DNA of 64,000 nt from an uncultured Chloroflexota bacterium. Lineage in GTDB: Bacteria > Chloroflexota > Anaerolineae > Anaerolineales > Anaerolineaceae. Below are positions 53,635 through 62,491 of the stretch, piece after piece. Positions within the stretch are counted from its first letter, which is position 1, and each line of letters begins with the position of its first letter. Position numbers and translations under genes: made by a program. Under the pieces are notes generated by a model. The model had not been told where the DNA came from, ran no database searches, and worked only from the letters and a program-made list of their open reading frames with translations. The stretch is from assembly GCA_902774215.1 (NCBI GenBank), contig CACYHU010000041.1:1-64000 (forward strand), read 5' to 3'.

Positions 53635-54816
53635 ATGGATTATTTACAGAAAATCAGTGTGCCGATGTCCCTTCCGGACATCACTGATAAAGAACGGGAA
53701 GCCGTCGCCAAAGTCATGGCAACGAATTATCTGAGCATGGGGCCGTATGTACTATCCTTTGAACAGGCTTTCCGGGAGTTCACAGGTGCGAAACATGCCA
53801 TTGCCGTGAACTCTGGAACCGCAGGCCTTCATCTTTGTGTGAGAGCTGCCGGCTGGAGCGACGGAGACCGCGTGATCACTACACCGTTTTCTTTTGTCTC
53901 TTCAACAAATGTATTGTTATACGAAAGGATCACACCGATATTTGTAGACGCGGAACCGCTGACCGGCAATATCGATCCCGTTCAGCTCAAGGCAGCTGTT
54001 GAAGACCTGAACAGCTCCGAAAAAGCCGCAGCCAAATGGCTTCCGCCAAAGGGAGATACCGGCGGAAAGCTGAAAGGGATACTGGCAGTGGATGTATTCG
54101 GTCAGCCGGCTGATTATGACAGCATCAGGGAAACTGCTGCCCCTTATGGACTGCCGATAATAGAAGATTCCTGTGAAGCCCTCGGTGCCATGTATAAAGA
54201 CCGCCCAGCCGGATTGCTTGGCGATATGGGAGTCTTTGCCTTTTATCCCAACAAACAGATCACCACCGCGGAAGGCGGCCTGGTGGTCACAAATGACGAC
54301 CGCGCAGCCGCTATGATCCGTTCCCAACGAAATCAGGGACGGGCTGAGGGCGACACCTGGCTTGCCCATACCTATCTTGGCTTCAATTACCGTATGGATG
54401 AATTAAGCGCCGCACTCGGGGCTGTACAGATGAGCCGTATTGATGAACTGATCCGTAAACGCAGCCGGGCAGCTGAATGGTACCGTGAAGAGCTGAGCGA
54501 TATTGACGAAATCGAGCTTCCTCACACTGCCGCGACAACGACCCGCAGCAGCTGGTTTGTTTATGTGATCCGGGTCAAAGATGCTGACCGGCGTGATGAA
54601 GTCAGTCAGAAGCTTAAAGCGCTGGGTATCCCGGTACGTCCTTACTTCTCCCCGATCCACCTCCAACCCTACATGCAGGAAAAATTCGGATATGAACCGG
54701 GCCGGTTCCCGGTCACGGAGGATCTGGGCAGACGGGGGCTGGCAATACCTTTCTCCGGAATGATCACCCGGGAACAGATCGCGGCAGTCGGGTCCGCGCT
54801 GCGTCAGGTATTCTGA
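53635..54816 (+). CDS. DegT/DnrJ/EryC1/StrS-family sugar aminotransferase
   Basis: The 393-aa PLP enzyme has Lys207 in FYPNKQITTAEGG as the Schiff-base residue, IEDSCEALGA for cofactor stacking and NSGTAGLHLC near the N-terminus for phosphate binding. Members transfer an amino group to keto sugars on nucleotides, making amino-sugar precursors of surface glycans. Together with the NeuD-type acetyltransferase it suggests synthesis of an N-acetylated amino-sugar. GGGGATAAGAG precedes the ATG. Confidence 0.95.
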   Translation: MDYLQKISVPMSLPDITDKEREAVAKVMATNYLSMGPYVLSFEQAFREFTGAKHAIAVNSGTAGLHLCVRAAGWSDGDRVITTPFSFVSSTNVLLYERITPIFVDAEPLTGNIDPVQLKAAVEDLNSSEKAAAKWLPPKGDTGGKLKGILAVDVFGQPADYDSIRETAAPYGLPIIEDSCEALGAMYKDRPAGLLGDMGVFAFYPNKQITTAEGGLVVTNDDRAAAMIRSQRNQGRAEGDTWLAHTYLGFNYRMDELSAALGAVQMSRIDELIRKRSRAAEWYREELSDIDEIELPHTAATTTRSSWFVYVIRVKDADRRDEVSQKLKALGIPVRPYFSPIHLQPYMQEKFGYEPGRFPVTEDLGRRGLAIPFSGMITREQIAAVGSALRQVF

Positions 54817-54835
54817 TTTTTTTCACAGCTGTAAG

Positions 54836-55741
54836 ATGGCAAAAGAAAGAGCTTTCGTTTATGCGCCTTCCCGCGGTAAAGGTATTTTGTTCCTCGTACC
54901 GCTCTGCGCGGGATTGATCGCACTGGAAGTGTATCTGCTGCGCCATTTCGACGTCACCGAGGTCGGGCTCCAGTTTTTTCTGCTGCTCATTGCCCTCATT
55001 CTGATCGCGATCCCGCTTGTTTTTCTGCTCTACCGTCTGTACAGTCTGCTGTTTTCGTCATACCGGCTGGAACGGGACGGACTGCATATCCAATGGGGTT
55101 TGCGCACCGAGGTGATCCCGCTAAATGCCATCGAATGGATCCGCTCTCCGCAGGAAATGACGGAAGACGTTCCCTGGTCCGTGCTGCCAATGCCCGGAGC
55201 ATACCTGGGAACTGTGACTGTGGATGACCGTCTCACTTACGAATTTTTGGCGTCGGACACAGCAACCATGCTTTTTGTGGGAACGCCGCGGAGCATATAC
55301 GCAATTTCCCCTCAAAACCCTGCTGCGTTTCTGAACGGATTTGAACGGATCCTGCAGATGGGCGCGCTTACCAATGTGAACTGGGAGTCAACACGGCCGG
55401 GCAGCTGGCTGCTGGAGGCCTGGCAGGATAAGCCCGGCCGGTATTCCGCGATCCTTTCACTGATCATCCTGATTTCTCTCTATATTTTTGTCGGGATGCG
55501 CTTCCGGGTGAATGACACGATCTCCCTTACATTTTCCCCACTGGGGGAACCGCTGGATGAGCTTCCTTCCACAAATATGCTGGTGATCCCAATGGCTGCA
55601 ACCATCATTTGGGGGATCGGTATGGTTCTGGGTCTGCTGTTATTTCAAAAGGAAGAAAACCGTCGGATCTCTGAACTGATATGGGGAGCGGTACCCTTCG
55701 CGGTGCTGCAGTGCCTGGCAGCGGCAGTCATGATTTTCTGA
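54836..55741 (+). CDS. Membrane protein with bacterial PH-like domain
   Basis: The 301-aa protein has two N-terminal membrane helices (near residues 18-35 and 42-62) and a beta-rich PH-like segment (YRLERDGLHIQWGLRTEVIP, then YEFLASDTATMLFVGTPRSI). Three more helices follow near 203-222, 247-268 and 282-300. Bacterial PH domains of this sort occur in membrane proteins of unclear role. It follows the aminotransferase gene by 19 nt and has no clear ribosome-binding site. Confidence 0.85.
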   Translation: MAKERAFVYAPSRGKGILFLVPLCAGLIALEVYLLRHFDVTEVGLQFFLLLIALILIAIPLVFLLYRLYSLLFSSYRLERDGLHIQWGLRTEVIPLNAIEWIRSPQEMTEDVPWSVLPMPGAYLGTVTVDDRLTYEFLASDTATMLFVGTPRSIYAISPQNPAAFLNGFERILQMGALTNVNWESTRPGSWLLEAWQDKPGRYSAILSLIILISLYIFVGMRFRVNDTISLTFSPLGEPLDELPSTNMLVIPMAATIIWGIGMVLGLLLFQKEENRRISELIWGAVPFAVLQCLAAAVMIF

Positions 55742-55804
55742 CAGGTGTCAGGTATCAGATATTAGGTGTCAGGTATCAGGTGTTAGGTTATAGGTTATAG
55801 GTTT
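55742..55804. repeat. Heptanucleotide repeat array CAGGTNT/TAGGTTA
   Basis: Nine consecutive heptamers (CAGGTGT, CAGGTAT, CAGATAT, TAGGTGT, CAGGTAT, CAGGTGT, TAGGTTA, TAGGTTA, TAGGTTT) begin immediately at the stop of the PH-domain gene. The unit matches the islet at 47371. Confidence 0.8.
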
Positions 55805-55862
55805 GAAGGGGAATATGAAGCGGCTTCGCCGCATTATAGAGGATAGGTTTGTGAACATCTGT

Positions 55863-55890
55863 CCACAGACCACAGACCACTGACCACTTA
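55863..55890. repeat. Heptanucleotide repeat CCACAGA
   Basis: CCACAGA twice, then CCACTGA and CCACTTA, lie 8 nt before the start of the GT-C-like gene. The unit differs from the islet 60 bp upstream, but the 7-bp period is the same. Confidence 0.75.
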
Positions 55891-55897
55891 AATAATT

Positions 55898-57925
55898 ATG
55901 AAGAATCGAAAGCAAACAAAAAAACTCTCTTATTTCCTTACCCTGATCCCGCTGGGACTTTTTGTGCTGTTCTCTTACGGACTGCTGCTGAATAAGCTGG
56001 GGTTTTACTGGGATGACTGGCCGTATGTTTGGACACGGCTTGAGCTTGGCTATCATGGACTGCTGCGCCATTTCAGTTTCAGCCGTCCTGTTGCCGGGCA
56101 GATCCATAACCTGGCGATCCTCATCACAAACGGCTCTCCCCTTTCGACACAGATCTGGGGACTCTGCGCACAGGTGTTCGGCAGCTTCTGTGCCGGGCTG
56201 CTCGTCCGTGAAGTATGGCCGAAAAAAAGCTTCGCTGCTGTTCTTTCCGCACTTCTCTTTCTTGCCTACCCCGGTTTTACCATGCGTCCCATCGCCATCA
56301 ATTTCAGCTTCTCATACTTTCTGATGGGGATGCTGTTCCTTTCCTTCATCATGTCGGTAAAAGCAGCCCGGGGAGAAAAACACAGACTGATTTTCATCAT
56401 CTCCGCCTGCCTGATCAGCCTGCTGAACCTTTTTGCCTCAGAATATTTCTTTCTCCTGGAGCTGCTGCGGCCATGCTTCCTTTACGCAGCTTTTGAGGAA
56501 AATACTGACAGTCTGAAAAAGCGCTGCACCCGGGTCATCAGGCACTGCCTGCCTAATCTTGCGGTATTCGCGGCCGGGCTTGCCTACCGGATGTTTTTCA
56601 ACCGCACCCAAACGCTCCATTATGAATTCAAACTGCTGAGCGATTTCAAGACAGCACCACTGCAAACCCTCGGTGCTTACCTGCTGCAGATGGGGAAAGA
56701 CTGTCTCCGCGTCATCTTTGAAGCCTGGGGAACGGTATTTGAATTTCCAAACAGTGCCGATTTCGGATCCCGTTCAACGCTGATGTACGGTCTGATCTGC
56801 ACTGCGGTGTTCTTAGTCAGCGCTGTGTTCCTCTTCCTCTTTTCCGAAAAAAACAAAGGCGAAGAAAAGGGCAGCCTTACTATGCTCCTGATCGGGATCG
56901 CGGCGCTTTTGCTGGCAGGGCAGCCCTTCTGGCTGACGGAAAGCGCGATCCATTTTGTCTTCCAGAACTGCCGTTATACCCTGCCGTTCATGCTGGGTGT
57001 CAGCCTGATTTTGACCGCAATTTTGGAACAGCTGCGCAGTGTCAGGATACTTCCTGTCCTGATCGCGTCTGTTTTTGCAGGTCTGGCTGCGGGCCATCTT
57101 TTTGCAGTTGGAAATGAGTACCGGCGTGACTGGACGTTGACGAAGGATTTTTTCTCTCAGCTGAAATGGCGTGTACCCGGTATCGAGGATAATACTGCAG
57201 TCGTTACCAATGTACTGCCGATCCGCTTCAGCACCGATAACTCGCTCACCGCTCCGCTGAACTGGGTCTATGCGGATGATTATGAAACAGATCGCATCCC
57301 TTACATGCTTTACACCAATACAAAACGGGAAGCCACACTCTCCGGGCTGGAATCAGGCAATGAGATCTTTCAGGAATACCTGTCCGCACAGTTTTTCGGC
57401 AGTACCGATAACATGATCAGCCTCTACTACAATGCACCCGGCTGTGTCCATGTGCTTGACCCGGATGTCGATTCCTACAACCAGATGATCCCGACCATTG
57501 ACCGGGATGCCGCGCTCCTTAATAATTACAGCCGAATCCGTACTGAAGATCCGGAGAAACCGCTGCCCGGAAAACTTTTCGGAACTGAAAATTCACAGGG
57601 ATGGTGCTGGTACTATGAAAAGGCAGATCTGGAACGGCAGCGCGGAAATTGGGAAAAAGCGGCAGAACTGGGAGATGAAGCATTCGGTAAGGCCGATCAT
57701 CCGAACGATCCCATGGAGCGGATTCCCTTTATTGAGGCATATGCTCATACCGGACGCTGGACAGATGCGCTGGCTCAAACAGAAGCCGCAATGACCGTTA
57801 CTCCGGTGATGAATGACCCGCTCTGTGCCTTATGGCGGCGCATAGAAAGGGACTGCGGGAACGCTCCGGTGAAACCGGAACTTGAAAGCCTCCTGGACTG
57901 CAGCTTCCTTGCCGGAGATAAATAA
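55898..57925 (+). CDS. GT-C-like polytopic membrane protein with C-terminal TPR-like region
   Basis: The 675-aa protein has about 10 membrane helices. Its first extracellular loop carries the acidic pair in FYWDDWPYVW, as in GT-C glycosyltransferases that use lipid-linked sugars. After residue ~400 an extracellular domain follows, ending with helical repeats resembling TPRs (WYYEKADLERQRGNWEKAAE, AYAHTGRWTDALAQTEAAM). It probably adds sugars to a surface polymer or protein. No good ribosome-binding site precedes the ATG, which directly follows a heptanucleotide islet. Confidence 0.85.
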   Translation: MKNRKQTKKLSYFLTLIPLGLFVLFSYGLLLNKLGFYWDDWPYVWTRLELGYHGLLRHFSFSRPVAGQIHNLAILITNGSPLSTQIWGLCAQVFGSFCAGLLVREVWPKKSFAAVLSALLFLAYPGFTMRPIAINFSFSYFLMGMLFLSFIMSVKAARGEKHRLIFIISACLISLLNLFASEYFFLLELLRPCFLYAAFEENTDSLKKRCTRVIRHCLPNLAVFAAGLAYRMFFNRTQTLHYEFKLLSDFKTAPLQTLGAYLLQMGKDCLRVIFEAWGTVFEFPNSADFGSRSTLMYGLICTAVFLVSAVFLFLFSEKNKGEEKGSLTMLLIGIAALLLAGQPFWLTESAIHFVFQNCRYTLPFMLGVSLILTAILEQLRSVRILPVLIASVFAGLAAGHLFAVGNEYRRDWTLTKDFFSQLKWRVPGIEDNTAVVTNVLPIRFSTDNSLTAPLNWVYADDYETDRIPYMLYTNTKREATLSGLESGNEIFQEYLSAQFFGSTDNMISLYYNAPGCVHVLDPDVDSYNQMIPTIDRDAALLNNYSRIRTEDPEKPLPGKLFGTENSQGWCWYYEKADLERQRGNWEKAAELGDEAFGKADHPNDPMERIPFIEAYAHTGRWTDALAQTEAAMTVTPVMNDPLCALWRRIERDCGNAPVKPELESLLDCSFLAGDK

Positions 57926-57964
57926 AAAAAGACGCAAGTCTTTTCAAGGTATAAAGGATAGAAA

Positions 57965-58986
57965 ATGGAAAAACAGCCGCGTATTTTACTCATCTGTCTG
58001 ACCCGCCGGGGCGGTCTGCTGCATTTTAATGACTGTCTGGCTGAAAGCCTGAGCAGGATATGTGATGTGACACTGCTGTGCGCGGAAAATGCCGAACACG
58101 CTGAACGGAGCCTTCAGCATGTCCCCGTCCGGAAGCTCAACACAGGTAAAGGAATGAAAGGAACGCTGCTGAAACTGTTTTCTCCTGATACCTGGAAGAC
58201 TATCCGCAAGATTTCAGACGAATTTGATCCCGATTTGATCCATATAACCAGCGCCCAGGAATGGAACCCTGCGCTCGGCCTTTTTATACGGCACAAACTG
58301 CATAAACCACTGATTTATACCATCCATGATGTGGTCCATCATGAAGGGACGCCTTTTTACTTCAAAATTACAGAGGGAGCTTTCCGCGGTATGCCGGATG
58401 GTTTTGTTGTCCTGACCGATCAGGCAAAACAGCTGATGGTACAAAAGGGTATTCCCGCGGGAAAAATACTGGCCGCTCCCCATGGTGTTTATGATTTCTT
58501 TACCAAATACAGCAAAGGACTTTCTGAGCAGAAAGAGATCCTGTTCTTTGGCCGCATAGAACCGTACAAAGGACACCTTACAGGGAATTTCTTGCCCACC
58601 CGCAGATCAGACTGACAAACCGTTTTTTGAGCGATGAAGAAGTGGCGGAATTTATGGAACGGTGCGCGATCACTGCGCTCCCTTATCTTTCCGCCAGCCA
58701 GTCAGGTGTGATCCCTACAGCCTTCGCTTTCGGGAAACCGGTCGTCGCCACTGCCGTCGGCGGGATCCCGGATATGGTCCGGGACCGGATAACCGGTCTG
58801 CTGGTTCCGCCAAACGATCCGGAGTCCTTACGCGCGGCGCTGAAAGAACTGATGCATGATCCCGGCTTGCGGAAAAAACTCGGTCAGGCGGGAAAAGAAT
58901 TTGCTGCCGCTGAACTTTCATGGGATTCCATAGCCCGGAAACATGTTGATTTCTACCGCCATTTTATCGGGGAAAATAAGCAATGA
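57965..58986 (+). pseudogene. Family-4-type glycosyltransferase gene broken by an internal deletion
   Basis: From the ATG at 57965 (AAAGGAT upstream) the GT-B N-terminal domain reads cleanly (LICLTRRGGLLHFNDCLAES to ILFFGRIEPYKG). At about 58574 the frame leaves the family sequence and stops at 58615. In another frame YREFLAHPQIRLTNRFLSDE continues into the donor-binding domain (ALPYLSASQSGVIPTAFAFG, KPVVATAVGGIPDMV) to the stop at 58986. Roughly 30 residues normally found between these parts are missing. The gene cannot make an intact enzyme as given. Well-preserved flanks argue for a recent deletion or an assembly error. Confidence 0.85.
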
Positions 58987-60677
58987 CGCTGTTTGTTTCT
59001 CTGCTGATCAGCTTTATCACGGTTCGGGGATTCCGCTTTACCATCACAGAAAACAGGCTGACCATGCAGAACACGCTGTCCTTTATCTGGCTGCCTGTGC
59101 TGCTTTTTCTTGTGCATGTTCTTTCGCTGAGCCTGAAGGAAAGAAACAGCAGGCTGAAAATATTTGCTGTCCTGTTTGCCGTAATAACCGGTGTATGTTT
59201 CATCGCCGGAGCCGGAATGGAAAAGATGAAGGGTATTTCATGGGTCTGGAGAGATCCTGATGTTTCGGTGAATGTACTCAATCTGTTTTTTTCTCATGCA
59301 GTGCTGTATTATTGTGCGGCTTTTTCAGGATTCAAATACCTTGAACAGGATCGCCGGAACGCAGCGGAGACCGGAATATTTTCTTTCAGGCGGGTATTAA
59401 TTTACTGGTTTATCCTGCTCATCCTTTATCTTCCCTGGTATATGCACTTTTATCCCGGCATCGTGACCCAGGACACCGCGGATCAGATCAATGATGCCAT
59501 CACCCTGGATGGCATCCGGGACCATCATTCTGCTTTCCTGACACTGATGATGCGGCTCGTGATATTTCCTTTACGGAACATGACCGGATCACTGCAAAAC
59601 GGTGTGGCTGTCACAACGCTTTTGCAAATGCTGATCGTCACTTTTATTTTTGCACTTACCTGCGTATGGGTTCGTAAATATCTGACAAATACGCTGTCCC
59701 GTGTCTTTGTTTTCCTTTGGTATGCCATCTTTCCGGTCAACAATATTTACAGCGTCACTTTATGGAAGGATGTCCTGTTTTCTGTTTGTTTTCTTGCACT
59801 TCTGCTGTGTCTCGACGCTGCCGCGGAGGATGAAGAGAATTACTTCAGCAGCCGGATGAAAAGGCTCGCTCTGCTTCTGACGCTTGTCCTTCTTCCCCTG
59901 ATGAGACATAACGGGATCCTGATCAGCGTGGCAATGTGCATTTTCCTGCCGCTGCGGTTCAGGCACCACAGAAGACAGACCGGGTTGATCTGCTGCGGTG
60001 CGCTGCTGGTTTTCGGCTTGTGGAAGCTTCTCGTACTGCCTGTACTTCACGTGACTGAAATTCCCGCAGGGCAGGCACTTTCAGTGCTCGAGCAGCAGAT
60101 GGCCAGGGCGATGAACGTACACCATGAAGAGCTCTCCCCTGACCCGGTAAAAAGACATTTCCGGGATGACCTGTACCGGGCGGATCCGGCCGGTTTCTTT
60201 TCGTCCTGGGCAAAACTGGGCAGGCGATATCCTGTGGATTACTTCGAGGCTCTGCTGGCAAATAATTACGGATACTGGTTTCCGGAAACACATTATTGGG
60301 TCGTTTCCTCCGGTGTTGATGCAGGAAAATGGGATATTGAAGATGTGCACGCAGCTCCGTTATTTTCCTCCGGAGTACTGACAAAGGTTTTTGATTATAT
60401 CAGCGGTGATCAGTTTTTGAAACTCCCGCTGCTGCCGCTGCTCTTCAGCCGCGGTGCGTGTTTCTGGATCTGGATCTTCTGCGGATGCTTCTGCCTGTTT
60501 GACAACCGGAAAAAGTTTATCCTTTTCTTTTGCGGTCTTTCCCTCTGGACAGGAATTCTGATTTCACCGGTGTATAATGAATACAGATATGTATACGGTC
60601 TGTTTATCGGACTTCCGCTGATGATGGCCGCAGCCTTTGGGAGAAGAGAACCAGATATCGGAGATCACAGCCGGTAA
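58983..60677 (+). CDS. DUF6020-like membrane protein, copy 1
   Basis: The 564-aa protein has about 12-13 membrane helices. Family marks are YLPWYMHFYPGIVTQDTADQ with the acidic loop, DHHSAFLTLMMRLV, FSVTLWKD-type YSVTLWKDVLFSVCF, PLMRHNGILI and an extracellular NNYGYWFPETHYW. It belongs with DUF6020-type GT-C-like proteins of surface polysaccharide loci. The start overlaps the broken glycosyltransferase stop (ATGA). Two homologues follow in tandem. Confidence 0.88.
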   Translation: MTLFVSLLISFITVRGFRFTITENRLTMQNTLSFIWLPVLLFLVHVLSLSLKERNSRLKIFAVLFAVITGVCFIAGAGMEKMKGISWVWRDPDVSVNVLNLFFSHAVLYYCAAFSGFKYLEQDRRNAAETGIFSFRRVLIYWFILLILYLPWYMHFYPGIVTQDTADQINDAITLDGIRDHHSAFLTLMMRLVIFPLRNMTGSLQNGVAVTTLLQMLIVTFIFALTCVWVRKYLTNTLSRVFVFLWYAIFPVNNIYSVTLWKDVLFSVCFLALLLCLDAAAEDEENYFSSRMKRLALLLTLVLLPLMRHNGILISVAMCIFLPLRFRHHRRQTGLICCGALLVFGLWKLLVLPVLHVTEIPAGQALSVLEQQMARAMNVHHEELSPDPVKRHFRDDLYRADPAGFFSSWAKLGRRYPVDYFEALLANNYGYWFPETHYWVVSSGVDAGKWDIEDVHAAPLFSSGVLTKVFDYISGDQFLKLPLLPLLFSRGACFWIWIFCGCFCLFDNRKKFILFFCGLSLWTGILISPVYNEYRYVYGLFIGLPLMMAAAFGRREPDIGDHSR

Positions 60678-60698
60678 AATATTGTTCAGGAGTAAATT

Positions 60699-62483
60699 AT
60701 GGTATTGGCATTGTCTTTGTTGCTTGCATTTATCGCTGTCTGTGGATTCCGGATGGAATTAACCACAAATTATCTGGTCCTGGGCAATACCGAATCATTC
60801 ACCTGGCTGCTTGTTTTCTTATTCTTCACCTGGGTCATTTATCAAAGTATCCGCGAAAAAGACAAAAAGCTAAAGCTCTGTGCGGCACTTTTTGCTGTGA
60901 CCGCAGCACTTTTCTATGTGCTCGGGCTCAGCCTGTCAAAAATGTACCGTCTTTCCTGGATCTGGGAGACCCGTTCCTACCTGATCAACACGCTGAATCT
61001 TTTCTTTGGTCATACAGTTTTATACTATTCCTTTGCCTTTCTCTCCTTCCACATGCTGAGGAACGCACCGGCTTCAGCCAAAAGTTCACAAGGATACACC
61101 TTCTCTATAAAAAGGGTTTTGTTATACTGGATAATTCTCCTTGTGTTTTACATTCCCTGGTATCTGCTTTACTATCCCGGCCTTCTGTCACCGGATTCGC
61201 TGAACCAGATCATGGATGCCATCAGCCTTGATTCCCTCAGCAATCACCATTCCGCAATACTGAACCTCGTGATAAGAGGAATATTGCTCACGGTACACCG
61301 GTTTACCGGATCATACCAGACCGGGGTCGGGATCTGCACCCTTTTGCAGATGCTGATCATCACATTCATTTTTGCCTTCTGCTATGAATGGATCCGGCGG
61401 TATATGCACAATAAGCTGATCTCGGTGATCGTTTTTCTGTGGTTTGCGCTGTATCCGATCCATCAGCTGTTCAGCGTCACATTATGGAAGGATATTCTGT
61501 TCTCCGTCTTTTTCCTGATCATGCTGCTTTGCATTGATTCCGCCGCTAATGATGAAAGTGCCTTTTTCAGCAGCGGGAAAAAGGTATTTCTTTTGTTCCT
61601 GTGTCTCCTTCTGCTGCCGCTGATGAGACACAACGGCATCACAGTTACCATTGTTCTCCCGATATACTTTTTATTCCGCTTTAAAAATTTTCGAAAACAG
61701 ATACTCCTCGGTTTTGCCGGTGTTCTGCTGGTATTTTTCAGCTGGAAGCTGATCCTGATCCCGGCACTGAACATAACCGATATCCAGCCGGCACATGTTT
61801 ACACCTTCATGGAACAGCAGATCGTCCGGACAATGGATGAACACCGGGATGAAATGACGGAAGAGGAGCTGAAAGAGCTGCAGAATTATTTCTATGTACC
61901 CGAAATCTGGACGCTTTACAATCCCCGTATCGCAGACCCGGTCAAAGACCAGTTCAGGAACGAGCTGTTTCATGAAAATCCCTTCAAATTTTTCTCACTT
62001 TGGGTCAAAACCGGGCTGAAATTCCCTCTGGCTTACATAGAGGCTTTTTTGCTGAATGACTACGGTTTCTGGTTCCCTGAAGTCAACCAATGGATATCTG
62101 ATTATTCCATGTACGACGGCACAAAGGTCGAGGACATTCATCCCGCACCGATCATCAGGCTCGGATATGTTGAAAAAATTATCAATTGGCTGAAACAGTA
62201 TCAGTTTACCAAAACGCCGGTGCTTTTCCTTCTGTTCAGTCCGGGAGCATACTGGTGGCTGTGGGTATACTGCGGCTGTTATTGTCTGTACCGCAACCGG
62301 AAGAAATTTGCACTGTTTATGACCGGATTCGCGCTTTGGCTCGGGATCCTTCTGGTTCCGATCACAAATGACTTCCGCTACGGTTACGGCCTGCTGGTCG
62401 GATTCCCGCTGGTTCTTTTTGCAAGCCTGAGCCGTAGATCAAACGACCTCAAAACAGCCGGGAAACCGGCTTCCGGCAGATAA
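60699..62483 (+). CDS. DUF6020-like membrane protein, copy 2
   Basis: The 594-aa paralogue of the preceding gene keeps the same blocks: YIPWYLLYYPGLLSPDSLNQ, NHHSAILNLVIRG, FSVTLWKDILFSVFF, PLMRHNGITV and NDYGFWFPEVNQW. It has a longer extracellular insertion near residue 385 (EEELKELQNYFYVPEIW). The gap to copy 1 is 21 nt and AGGAG precedes its start, so it is in the same operon. Confidence 0.88.
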   Translation: MVLALSLLLAFIAVCGFRMELTTNYLVLGNTESFTWLLVFLFFTWVIYQSIREKDKKLKLCAALFAVTAALFYVLGLSLSKMYRLSWIWETRSYLINTLNLFFGHTVLYYSFAFLSFHMLRNAPASAKSSQGYTFSIKRVLLYWIILLVFYIPWYLLYYPGLLSPDSLNQIMDAISLDSLSNHHSAILNLVIRGILLTVHRFTGSYQTGVGICTLLQMLIITFIFAFCYEWIRRYMHNKLISVIVFLWFALYPIHQLFSVTLWKDILFSVFFLIMLLCIDSAANDESAFFSSGKKVFLLFLCLLLLPLMRHNGITVTIVLPIYFLFRFKNFRKQILLGFAGVLLVFFSWKLILIPALNITDIQPAHVYTFMEQQIVRTMDEHRDEMTEEELKELQNYFYVPEIWTLYNPRIADPVKDQFRNELFHENPFKFFSLWVKTGLKFPLAYIEAFLLNDYGFWFPEVNQWISDYSMYDGTKVEDIHPAPIIRLGYVEKIINWLKQYQFTKTPVLFLLFSPGAYWWLWVYCGCYCLYRNRKKFALFMTGFALWLGILLVPITNDFRYGYGLLVGFPLVLFASLSRRSNDLKTAGKPASGR

Positions 62484-62491
62484 AACATAAT

